Shown here piece after piece: positions 8,096 to 16,310 of a stretch of DNA of 64,000 nt. Source of the stretch: Methyloversatilis discipulorum (GTDB taxonomy: Bacteria; Pseudomonadota; Gammaproteobacteria; Burkholderiales; Rhodocyclaceae); NCBI RefSeq assembly GCF_000385375.1, contig NZ_ARVV01000001.1, positions 682,001 to 746,000 on the forward strand. Direction: 5' to 3'. Both the position numbers and the translations under genes were made by a program. Under the pieces are notes generated by a model. It was not told where the DNA came from. It did not search any database and saw only the letters and a list, made by a program, of their open reading frames with translations. The stretch's first letter is position 1; every line of letters starts with the position of its first letter.

Positions 8096-11002
8096 GTGAG
8101 CGGCCTGCGTTCTGCCCGACCGGTATCGTCACGGTTCGAGAGGCGGATCCTTGCCGCGTTCGCGCTGGCCGTGCTGATCGTTTCCGGCATGGCGGCAATG
8201 ACCTGGAAGGTCGCCGACGACGCCAACGCGGCCGCGCTGCGCGTGGCACACACGCATGACGTACTGCACGGCCTGGCGCGCGTACGCGTCGAGACCCTCC
8301 AGGTGGAACTCAGCACGCAGAACTTCAGATTGACCGGCGATCCAGCGCGGCTGGCCGAGCGCGACCGGGCGATCGCCCGCCGCGAGATGGAGCTGAGCCG
8401 CGTGCGCGCGCTCACCGCCGACAATCCGGCGCAGAGCACGCGCTGGACGCAACTGCGCGCGGTGATCGACGAGCGCCTGGGCCTCTCGCGCCGGATCGAA
8501 GCGCTGCGCAGGAGCGAAGGACTGGACGCCGCCAACGCCTTCGTGGCCGTAGCGCCGCTGCGCGAGACGCGCGAGCGCGTCGATCGCATCCTGGGCGAGA
8601 TGGACGACGAAGAGCGGCGGCTGCTGGTCGGCCGCAACGTCGCGCAGAGACACACGAGCGGCCTGCTGGTCGGCGCCGGCGGAGCCGTGCTCGTGCTTCT
8701 GCTTGCGCTGTTCGGTGCGACCTACGGACTGATACGGCGACAGCTGAGCGCGAGCGAGGGACATCTGCGCACCGTCATCAGCCGTGTGCCGGCGCTGATC
8801 GCCTACGTCGATGCGCAGCAGCGCTACGTGTATGTGAACAGTCACTACCGCGAGCGCTTTGCGCCTCATCACCCTGACATCGCCGGTCGCTCGGTGCGCG
8901 AGGTGCTTGGCGAGACGCGCTACGCCATCGCCGCGCCGCTGATCGAGAAAGTCCTGAAGGGCGAGCCGCAGAACTACGACTGGGAACCCTTTCCGGGCGT
9001 CTGGCAGGTGATCAACTACATGCCGCGGCAGGACGAACGCGGCGACGTGACCGGCTACTACGTGCTGGGCGCCGACATCACCGAGCGCAAGCGCGCCGAG
9101 GAAAGGATACGTCTGCTCAACAGAGAGCTGGAGCAGCGCGTGCGCGAGCTGGAACGGGTGAGTCGCGCATTGCGTACGCTCAGCGCAGGCAACCGCGCGA
9201 TGCTGCGCGCCACCGGCGAACGCGAACTGCTGGACAGCATGTGTCGCGCGCTGGTTGAAGTCGGCGCCTATCCGATGGCTGTGGTCTGGTTGGGCGATGC
9301 GTCGGGTGACTATGTTCCGACGGCCCAGTGCGGCCATCCGGACGGCATCGACGGATTGCGCGCATGGGCCGCCGCCAACGCCTCCGACGTTCGCACGGCG
9401 ATGGACGCCATCGTTGCCGGCGGGCAGGTGCGCCGTTTCAACGGCACCGATACGGCGGATCACGACGCGCTGCCGACGCCCGCGGGCGGCCCGGTGATTG
9501 CGTGTCCGCTGCGCGTAGGGGGCCGCGGCATCGGCATGCTGACCGTTCATGGCGCGGCCCCCGAGGGGTTCGGCGACGAGGAAATGTCATTCATCGGCGA
9601 GTCGGCCGACGACCTGGCCTACGGTGTGTCCACGCTGCGAACGCACGCCGAACAGGAGCGCACGCGGGAAGCCATGTACCGGCTTACCCAGTTCGACCTG
9701 CTCACGGGTCTGCCCAACCAGGCCCTGTTCAGCGACACGCTTGCGGCCGAGCTGCGCAGCTGCCGTCAGCACGAGCGTCCGTTCGCGCTGCTGCAGATGA
9801 ATATCGAGCGGCTCAGCGAAATCAACGACGCGCTCGGATTCACCCAGGGCGACCAGATACTGTGCGAATTCGGCGCCCGGCTCCGTGAGGCGATGCCGGA
9901 CGGTGCCTTCGTCGCACGACTGCGCGGCGACGAATTCGCGCTGCTGCTGCCGGACAGCGACCGTGCTTCGGCGCTGGCGATGGCGCGTCGTTTGCGCGAG
10001 GTGCTGTCGCAGCCGGTCCAGCTGGTCGAGTTGCCGATCGATGTATCGACGCGGACCGGCATCGCGCTGTATCCGGATCACGGGTCAACCCTGCACGATC
10101 TCTACCGGCACATGGACATCGCCGTGCGCCAGGCGAAGAAGCAGGGCGTCGACTGCGTCGTATTCGATCCGGCGCTGTATCCCGCGCCTTCGCACCGCCT
10201 GAACATGGCCGGAGATCTGCGACGCGCGATCGAGGCGGACGACCTGCGGCTCTATCTGCAGCCCAAGGTCGACATGCGCGATGGCATCGTCTGCGGTGCC
10301 GAAGCGCTGGTGCGCTGGCAGCACCCGACGCGCGGCCTGATTCCGCCGTCCGAGTTCATCGAACTGGCGGAGCAGACCGGACTGATCCGGCCGCTCGCCG
10401 AGTGGATGATCGCGCGCGTGCTGCGTCTGAACGGGCAGTGGGACGACGAGGGGCGTTCGCTGCCCATCGCGGTGAATCTGTCTGCGCGCAATCTGCGCGA
10501 CGAGGATCTGGTGGACAAGATCCGCCAGATGCTGGCGCATTGGGGCACCGCGAACGGACTGCTGGAGATCGAGATCACCGAGAGCGCCGTGATGGAGGAC
10601 GCGGACTTCGCGCTGCGCGTGCTGCACGGCTTGCGCGCAGAAGGCATACGGCTCTACATCGACGACTTCGGAACCGGTTACTCCTCGCTCAGCTATCTGC
10701 AGAAGCTGCCGGTCGGCTGCATCAAGATCGACCAGTCATTCGTGCGCGCGATGGCGGTCAGCAGCGACTCCGCCGCCATCGTCCGCTCGACGATAGACCT
10801 CGTGCATGACCTCGGGCGCAAGGTGGTGGCCGAGGGTGTCGAGACGCAGCAGCACTGGGACGCGCTGTGCGCACTCGGCTGCGATGTCGCACAGGGCTAT
10901 CTGATTGCCCGGCCGATGCCGGCAGAAGACTTCCCGGCCTGGGTGGACCGCTACCGGCCAATTCGCGCGAGCGATCCGGCGGACAAGCACGGGGCGGCCT
11001 GA
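8096..11002 (+). CDS. CHASE3-PAS-GAF-GGDEF-EAL cyclic-di-GMP signalling protein
   Basis: 968 residues from a GTG start one base after the previous stop (AAGGCGG upstream). Membrane helix 1 is at about 17-37. A helical periplasmic region, about 40-185, has CHASE3-like features. Helix 2 is at about 188-210, a PAS domain at 222-345, a coiled-coil linker, a GAF-like domain at about 385-515, GGDEF at about 530-690 and EAL at about 700-955. The GGDEF loop reads RGDEF (610-614) and the preceding substrate-binding segment is poorly conserved, so cyclase activity is doubtful. The EAL domain keeps EAL (736-738), DDFGTGYSSL and EGVE, so it should be an active c-di-GMP phosphodiesterase. The sensed signal is not evident. 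Confidence 0.9.
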   Translation: MSGLRSARPVSSRFERRILAAFALAVLIVSGMAAMTWKVADDANAAALRVAHTHDVLHGLARVRVETLQVELSTQNFRLTGDPARLAERDRAIARREMELSRVRALTADNPAQSTRWTQLRAVIDERLGLSRRIEALRRSEGLDAANAFVAVAPLRETRERVDRILGEMDDEERRLLVGRNVAQRHTSGLLVGAGGAVLVLLLALFGATYGLIRRQLSASEGHLRTVISRVPALIAYVDAQQRYVYVNSHYRERFAPHHPDIAGRSVREVLGETRYAIAAPLIEKVLKGEPQNYDWEPFPGVWQVINYMPRQDERGDVTGYYVLGADITERKRAEERIRLLNRELEQRVRELERVSRALRTLSAGNRAMLRATGERELLDSMCRALVEVGAYPMAVVWLGDASGDYVPTAQCGHPDGIDGLRAWAAANASDVRTAMDAIVAGGQVRRFNGTDTADHDALPTPAGGPVIACPLRVGGRGIGMLTVHGAAPEGFGDEEMSFIGESADDLAYGVSTLRTHAEQERTREAMYRLTQFDLLTGLPNQALFSDTLAAELRSCRQHERPFALLQMNIERLSEINDALGFTQGDQILCEFGARLREAMPDGAFVARLRGDEFALLLPDSDRASALAMARRLREVLSQPVQLVELPIDVSTRTGIALYPDHGSTLHDLYRHMDIAVRQAKKQGVDCVVFDPALYPAPSHRLNMAGDLRRAIEADDLRLYLQPKVDMRDGIVCGAEALVRWQHPTRGLIPPSEFIELAEQTGLIRPLAEWMIARVLRLNGQWDDEGRSLPIAVNLSARNLRDEDLVDKIRQMLAHWGTANGLLEIEITESAVMEDADFALRVLHGLRAEGIRLYIDDFGTGYSSLSYLQKLPVGCIKIDQSFVRAMAVSSDSAAIVRSTIDLVHDLGRKVVAEGVETQQHWDALCALGCDVAQGYLIARPMPAEDFPAWVDRYRPIRASDPADKHGAA

Positions 11003-11030
11003 ACGCCGATCGTGCGTCGGCGGCAGATGT

Positions 11031-12407
11031 TCAGTGTGGGCCGGCCGGTCTGGCCGGCAGGCGCAGCGTCACCGCGAGGCCGGGCATCGCGTCGTCAAGC
11101 GCAATGGTGCCGCGGTGCAGCGCGACCACCGACTGCACCAGACTCAGGCCGAGGCCGAGGCCGGGCGTGTCGCGGGCACTTTCCAGCCGGTACAGGCGTT
11201 CGAACACGCGCTCGCGCTCGGCGGCCGGAATGCCCGCGCCTTCGTCGCGCACGCACAGGCGCCAGTCGTCGCCGTCGCGCGTCAGCGACAGGTCGACCGC
11301 GGCGCCGTGCGGGCTGTACTTGATGGCGTTGTCGATCAGGTTGAGTACGGTCTGGAACAGCAGGTCGCGGTGGCCGGTGCAGACGGCGCCCGCCGGCACG
11401 CTGACGACGAGGCGCAGGCCGCGCTCCTCGGCCAGCGGCTCCATCAGTTCGGCCGCGTCGCGCACCAGGCGGCCGAGGTCCAGTTCGCTGAACTCGCCAT
11501 GCAGCAGGCCGGAATCGACGCGCGCGATACGCAGCAGCGACTGGAAGGTGGACAGCACCTGGTCGACGTCGGCCAGATTGCGCTCCAGCCAGTCCGGCAG
11601 TTCGTCCGCCGTGGGCGGATGGCTCAACGCCGCCTCGATGCGCGCACGGTGACGGGTGAGCGGCGAGCGCAGGTCGTGCGCGATGTTGTCGGTGGCACCG
11701 CGCACGGTGGCGATCAGCCGCGCGATGCGGTCAAGCATGCCGTTCAGCGTCTGCGCCAGGCGGTCGAATTCATCCGCGCCGTCGCCGCTGCGCAGCGGCA
11801 CCCGGTGCTGCAGATCGCCGTCCATGATCTGCTGCGCGGCGCGCCGTATCGTTTCGACCGGCCGCAGTGCGGCACGCGTGATCAGATAGCCGCCGCCCAG
11901 CGAGGCGAGCAGCATCAGGCCGAAGCTCACCAGCGCGGCGCGACGGATGTCGCCGCGCACCTGCTCGACTTCGTACTCGTCGAAGCCGACCAGCAGCCGG
12001 CTGCCGTCCGGCAGGCGCGCCCAGCGGGCGACGATTTCGGTCTGCCCGCGGTGGAGCAGGCTGGGCAGGCGCAAGGGCAGGCTTTCGCGCCCGGCGCTGG
12101 CCGGCCAGTGGTCGAGGTTGCCGATCAGCAGGCGGCCGGCCGCGTCCTCCAGCCGGTAGACGCGGTCGTGATTGGCCGAGCGCACGTCCAGCCGCTGGCG
12201 GATCAGGCCGCTGATGCCGCGCACGCCGTCGACCCGGTACTCGGCGGCGAGGATGTCCAGTTCGGCTTCTACGCTCTCTTCGACGTGACCCAGCATGTAC
12301 TGCCCGGCCAGCCAGCTCACCAGCATCAGCAGCAGGCCGAAGCCGGCGGCGAGCAGGGCGCTGTTGGCCAGCGTCAGCCGTGCGCTGGTGCTCAGGCGCA
12401 GATTCAT
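11031..12407 (-). CDS. sensor histidine kinase
   Basis: 458 residues. Helix 1 is at about 13-35, a periplasmic sensor of about 120 residues follows, helix 2 is at about 157-178 and HAMP at 178-230. The HisKA motif is NIAHDLRSPL with phospho-acceptor His244. The ATPase domain has N box NLIDNAIKYSP, G1 DEGAGIP and G2 GLGLGLSLV. All key residues are present, so it should be active. Its start overlaps the stop of the spermidine-synthase-like gene by 4 bp, and it is the last of a three-gene operon with the response regulator. Confidence 0.92.
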   Translation of the reverse strand: MNLRLSTSARLTLANSALLAAGFGLLLMLVSWLAGQYMLGHVEESVEAELDILAAEYRVDGVRGISGLIRQRLDVRSANHDRVYRLEDAAGRLLIGNLDHWPASAGRESLPLRLPSLLHRGQTEIVARWARLPDGSRLLVGFDEYEVEQVRGDIRRAALVSFGLMLLASLGGGYLITRAALRPVETIRRAAQQIMDGDLQHRVPLRSGDGADEFDRLAQTLNGMLDRIARLIATVRGATDNIAHDLRSPLTRHRARIEAALSHPPTADELPDWLERNLADVDQVLSTFQSLLRIARVDSGLLHGEFSELDLGRLVRDAAELMEPLAEERGLRLVVSVPAGAVCTGHRDLLFQTVLNLIDNAIKYSPHGAAVDLSLTRDGDDWRLCVRDEGAGIPAAERERVFERLYRLESARDTPGLGLGLSLVQSVVALHRGTIALDDAMPGLAVTLRLPARPAGPH

Positions 12408-13168
12408 GGCTCGCTGTCGGCCAGCGCGCGCCGCCGGCCGTCCATCAGTGCGCGGGCGATGCCGGGCAGCGCGATGCCCAGCCGCGCTTCGAGTGCGCGG
12501 GCGCGCTGCGCCAGCTTCATTTCCGACAGCCGGAAGGCGTTGCCGCGAGCGGCGAACACGATGCGGTTGTCGCCGTCAGCGGTGTCGACCACCGCCACCG
12601 AACGGGCGAAGCTGGCGGCGACGCGTTCGACCCAGGCGCTGTTCAGCGCGTCGCCGGCGTACATATTGATCGCCAGTACGCCGCCGTCGCGCAGCGCCGC
12701 GTGGCAGTCGTCGTAGAAGCGCTGCGTGGTCAGCGCCGCCGGCATGCCGCCGATGTCGAAGCCGTCCACCCACAGCAGGTCGAACACGCCGTCGTGCGCG
12801 GCCACCCACTCGGCGCCGTCGGCACAGCTGACGGTCAGCCTGTCGTCGTCCGGCGGGATGTGGAAGCGATCGCGCAGCGCGATCACCGCCGGTGATATCT
12901 CCGCCACGGTCATGCGCGTCCGCGGCAGGTGGCGGTGGCAGGCCTTGACCAGCGAGCCGCCGCCGAGCCCGATCATGCCGATGTGGCCCGGCTCGGGCAC
13001 GAACAGCAGTGAGGCCATCATCAGGCGCGAGTACTCGAGAACCAACCGCTCGGGCGCGGCGGCGTCCATCGTGCTCTGCACCGCCAGTTCGCTGAAGGCC
13101 AGCGTGAGCTGGCCGTCCTGTTCGACCAGATAGGGCTGGCCGGCATCGACCTCGTCGCGTCCGCTCAT
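12404..13168 (-). CDS. spermidine synthase-like protein
   Basis: 254 residues with the Rossmann core of the spermine/spermidine synthase family: GMIGLGGGSLVKACHRHLP (nucleotide loop), TVAEISP (acidic end of strand 2) and FDLLWVDGFDIGGMP. In true SpeE the last motif reads DxxDP. Here the second Asp is kept but the Pro and surrounding residues differ, so transfer of an aminopropyl group is not certain. The gene is wedged between a response regulator gene and its kinase gene with 4-bp overlaps on both sides, an unusual place that points to a shared function. Confidence 0.75.
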   Translation of the reverse strand: MSGRDEVDAGQPYLVEQDGQLTLAFSELAVQSTMDAAAPERLVLEYSRLMMASLLFVPEPGHIGMIGLGGGSLVKACHRHLPRTRMTVAEISPAVIALRDRFHIPPDDDRLTVSCADGAEWVAAHDGVFDLLWVDGFDIGGMPAALTTQRFYDDCHAALRDGGVLAINMYAGDALNSAWVERVAASFARSVAVVDTADGDNRIVFAARGNAFRLSEMKLAQRARALEARLGIALPGIARALMDGRRRALADSEP

Positions 13169-13842
13169 GACGGTGCGCGCAGGCAGTAGCCGCTGCCGCG
13201 CAGCGTGTGGATCAGCGGCGGCCAGGGCGCGCGGTCGACCTTGGCGCGCAGGCGGGAGATGTGCACGTCGATCACGTTGGTCTGCGGGTCGAAGTGGTAG
13301 TCCCACACGCCTTCGAGCAGCATGGTGCGGGTGACCACCTGGCTGGCGTGGCGCATCAGGAATTCGAGCACGCGATACTCCTGCGGCTTGAGCGCGATCT
13401 CCTCGCCGCTGCGCCGCACCGTGTGCGTCATGCGGTCGAGTTCGAGGTCGGCCACACGCAGCACCGATTCGGCCACCGGCATCAGGCCACGCCGGGTGAT
13501 CGCCTCCAGCCGCGCCTGCAGTTCCGACATCGCGAACGGTTTCACCAGATAGTCGTCGCCGCCGGCGCGCAGGCCGCGTATCCGTTCGTCGACCTGGCTC
13601 AGTGCGCTGAGGATGAGCACCGGTACGCGCGAACCGGTGGCACGCAGCGCGGCCAGCATGGACAGGCCGTCCATCTGCGGCATCAGGCGGTCGAGCACGA
13701 TGGCGTCGTACTGCTCGCCGGTGGCGAGGAACAGGCCCTCGCGGCCGTTCGGCGCGTGGTCCACCACATGTCCGGCCTCGCGCAGGCCGCGGCAGATGAA
13801 TCCGGCGATTTCGGTGTCGTCCTCGACGACCAGGATGCGCAT
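13165..13842 (-). CDS. OmpR/PhoB-family response regulator
   Basis: 225 residues. The receiver domain has the acidic pair VVEDD (7-9), phospho-acceptor Asp51 and the KPF lysine near 101. The C-terminal winged helix has the EYRVLEFLMRH and NVIDVHISRLRAKVD signatures. Start set at the Met of MRILVVEDD; an upstream open frame to 13932 has no receiver-type sequence. First gene of the operon with the SpeE-like protein and kinase. A perfect inverted repeat at 13925-13952 lies in the divergent promoter and could be its operator. Confidence 0.93.
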   Translation of the reverse strand: MRILVVEDDTEIAGFICRGLREAGHVVDHAPNGREGLFLATGEQYDAIVLDRLMPQMDGLSMLAALRATGSRVPVLILSALSQVDERIRGLRAGGDDYLVKPFAMSELQARLEAITRRGLMPVAESVLRVADLELDRMTHTVRRSGEEIALKPQEYRVLEFLMRHASQVVTRTMLLEGVWDYHFDPQTNVIDVHISRLRAKVDRAPWPPLIHTLRGSGYCLRAPS

Positions 13843-13924
13843 GTCGATGGGAACTGGAGTTGGGGTGTGTGACGCGCCCTCCGGGCGCAAATCCGGACGC
13901 CATTCTGCCTGCGCACTGGATGGC

Positions 13925-13952
13925 CGCAACATGAACAGACGTTCATGTTGCG
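13925..13952. promoter_or_regulatory. perfect 12-bp inverted repeat, candidate operator
   Basis: CGCAACATGAAC, a 4-nt spacer (AGAC), then GTTCATGTTGCG. It lies between the divergent response-regulator and efflux operons, 83 nt before the regulator start and 65 nt before the outer-membrane factor start. A second GTTCA follows at 13952-13956. It has no T tract and no transcript ends there, so it is more likely a protein site than a terminator. Confidence 0.6.
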
Positions 13953-14016
13953 TTCACCCTGTGGCAAGCCGCCCGCGCGCAAGCTTGCTGGCTGTCCGTA
14001 TTCGTCGATTGCGTCC

Positions 14017-15252
14017 ATGCGCTCAGTCCTTCTGCTTTCCTGTGCACTGCTGTGTCCGCCGGTGTTCGCGCAATCGCTTGCCGCGCACGCCGACGAGCAC
14101 GAGCAGCCGGTGCTGCGCGACAGTGCGCTGACGCTGTCGCGTGCGCTCGATCTGGCGATGGCCCGGGCGCCCGGCAGCGCGCTGCCGCAGGCGCGCATGA
14201 ATGAGTCACGTGCGCTGGCCGCGCGCGCCGACAGCGTGCTGTCGGGCCCGCCAGCGGTGCAGATGCGCTATCAGACCGACCGCCTGCCCGGCCACACCGG
14301 GCTGCGCGAACTTGAAGCGGGGCTGGAGCTGCCGCTGTGGCGGTCCGGCCAGCGCGACGCGCTGCGGCGCGAGGCCGATGCCGGCCGGCTGCAATCCGAA
14401 GAGGAGTTGCGCGCCTACCGCTGGCGCGTGGCCGGCGATCTGCGCGAACAGCTATGGCGCGTGCTGCAGGCCGAAGCCGAAGTGACGCTGGCCGATGCCG
14501 ACGTCGATCTCTACCGCGCGCTGGAAGACGACGTGGCGCGGCGCATCCGCGCTGGCGACGCGGCGCCGGTCGAGAAGCTGTCGGCGGAGACCGCCCGTCG
14601 CGAGCGCGACGCGGTGCTGTATGAGGCGCAGGTCGAGCTGGCGCACAGCCTGTTCGGCTGGACCGCGCTGACCGGCCAGCAGGCGCTGCCGCAGCAGGCG
14701 CGTGAGGCGGTGGCGACCCAGGCGCTGGGCTATCCGCCGGTGCTGATGGCGCAGGCCCATGTCGAGCGGGCGCGCAGTGCGCTCGGCACGCTGCAGTCGC
14801 AGGGCAGCGGTGCGCCGCGCCTGCTGGTCGGCGTGCGCTCGGAAACGGCGGCTGACATGCCCACCACCGACAGCGTCGGCGCAACGATTTCCATCCCCTT
14901 CGGCGGCGAAGCGCACCGCAGCGCCGCGCTGTCGCCGGCGCAGATCGAATTGGCGCGCGCCGAGGACGAACTGGCGTTCGCCCGCCGCAACGCCGAACTG
15001 GCGCTGCACGAGGCCGAACACGAACTGCACGCGCGCGAACAGGCGCGCACGCTGGCGCTGGGTCAGAAGGAAGTCGCCGAGCGCGAAGTCGAACTCGGAC
15101 GGCGCGCCTACCGCCTCGGCGAAACATCGCTGGCCGAGCGCCTGCTGGTCGAGGCGCGTGCCGCCAGCGCCCGCCGTGCCGCGGCGCTGGCCGAAATCGC
15201 CTGGTCGCGCGCCGTCGCGCGCTATAACCACAGCCTGGGAATACTGCCTTGA
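14017..15252 (+). CDS. TolC-family outer membrane efflux protein
   Basis: 411 residues; signal peptide MRSVLLLSCALLCPPVFAQ. Long amphipathic helices with Glu/Ala/Arg heptads occur in two similar halves, typical of the outer-membrane factor of tripartite pumps, and the length is normal for the CzcC/CusC type. Start set at the Met before the signal peptide; the frame is open further upstream without a signal. First gene of the operon with adaptor and RND pump. The adaptor start overlaps its stop (TTGA). Confidence 0.85.
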   Translation: MRSVLLLSCALLCPPVFAQSLAAHADEHEQPVLRDSALTLSRALDLAMARAPGSALPQARMNESRALAARADSVLSGPPAVQMRYQTDRLPGHTGLRELEAGLELPLWRSGQRDALRREADAGRLQSEEELRAYRWRVAGDLREQLWRVLQAEAEVTLADADVDLYRALEDDVARRIRAGDAAPVEKLSAETARRERDAVLYEAQVELAHSLFGWTALTGQQALPQQAREAVATQALGYPPVLMAQAHVERARSALGTLQSQGSGAPRLLVGVRSETAADMPTTDSVGATISIPFGGEAHRSAALSPAQIELARAEDELAFARRNAELALHEAEHELHAREQARTLALGQKEVAEREVELGRRAYRLGETSLAERLLVEARAASARRAAALAEIAWSRAVARYNHSLGILP

Positions 15253-16310
15253 AGCTCCGTATCGTCTTCCTCCTGTTCGGCCTGTCCACCGCTGCGGCGC
15301 AGGCCGCCGATGTCGTGCTCGCGCCGACCCAGATGCAGCGTCTGGGTGTGCGCGAGGCGCTGCCGGTCGAAGCGAAAAGCGCACTGGCCACCCCGTGGTC
15401 GGCACGCGTGGTCGCGTCACCCGATGCGGAGTGGGTCGCGACCGCACCGGCTGGCGGTGTGGTCGTGCGGGTGCCCGTGGCGGAGGGCCAGCAGGTGGCG
15501 GCTGGCGCGGTGCTGGCCGAGCTGCGCAGCGCCGATCTGCCGGACATGGGCGCGTCGCTGGCGCAGGCGCGCACTGCGGCCGAACTGGCGCGCGGCAACC
15601 GCGAACGCGACCGCGCGCTGCATGCCGAGGGATTGATCGCCGAACGCCGCGTACGCGAGTCGGAAGCGGCGGCAGCACAGGCCGACGCTGCACTGGCTGC
15701 CGCACAGTCACGCTTGCGCCTGATGGGCGTGTCGGCGGCCGACGCGTCGGCCGGCCGCATCCAGGTGCGCGCCGCCGCCGCCGCGACCGTGCTCGAACGG
15801 ATGGCGCTGCCCGGTCAGCGCGTAAACGAGGCGGACCCGCTGCTGCGCCTGGCCGATGCGAACAGGCTCATGCTGGAACTGAACCTGCCGGTCGCGCAGG
15901 CGGCGTCGGTGCGTGAGGGCGACCTGATCGAGCTCGACGGAAGCGCCGGCAGGGCGCGGGTGACGCAGATAGGCTGGGGGGCGTCGGACGCCACGCAGAC
16001 GGTGCGCATCCGCGCCGAACTGCCACCTTCGAAGAACGGGCTGCGGCCCGGCCAATGGGTCAAGGTGCGCCGCAGCGCGACGGCAGCCGCCGCCTGGTCG
16101 GTGCCGGCCGGCGCACTGCTCCATCACGACGGCAGGAGCTGGGTGTTCATGCGCACCGCGCAGGGCTTCCGTGCGGTCGAGGTAGAGGTGCTGTCGCAGG
16201 ACAGTGCGCAGGCCACGGTCAGCGGCGCGCTTGACGCGAAGTCGCCGGTCGCGGTCAGCGGGGTGGCGGCGATCAAGGCGGTGTGGCTGGGCCACGGCGG
16301 AGCCGAATGA
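15249..16310 (+). CDS. RND efflux periplasmic adaptor subunit
   Basis: 353 residues; signal peptide MKLRIVFLLFGLSTAAAQA. It shows the two halves of a lipoyl domain (AGGVVVRVPVAEGQQV and QVRAAAAATVLERMALPGQRV) flanking an alpha-hairpin (about 95-165), then a beta-barrel and membrane-proximal domain, as in CzcB/CusB. No N-terminal metal-binding extension or Met-rich motif is seen. It starts with TTG, overlapping the previous stop by 4 bp. No ATG sits near the signal peptide, so the rare start codon is real and may keep the level low. Confidence 0.85.
   Translation: MKLRIVFLLFGLSTAAAQAADVVLAPTQMQRLGVREALPVEAKSALATPWSARVVASPDAEWVATAPAGGVVVRVPVAEGQQVAAGAVLAELRSADLPDMGASLAQARTAAELARGNRERDRALHAEGLIAERRVRESEAAAAQADAALAAAQSRLRLMGVSAADASAGRIQVRAAAAATVLERMALPGQRVNEADPLLRLADANRLMLELNLPVAQAASVREGDLIELDGSAGRARVTQIGWGASDATQTVRIRAELPPSKNGLRPGQWVKVRRSATAAAAWSVPAGALLHHDGRSWVFMRTAQGFRAVEVEVLSQDSAQATVSGALDAKSPVAVSGVAAIKAVWLGHGGAE

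Noticed and set aside
13874..13888. GCGCCC-TCC-GGGCGC hairpin in the divergent promoter region as a terminator
   Set aside because: No T tract, short stem and no converging transcript; likely chance in GC-rich DNA.
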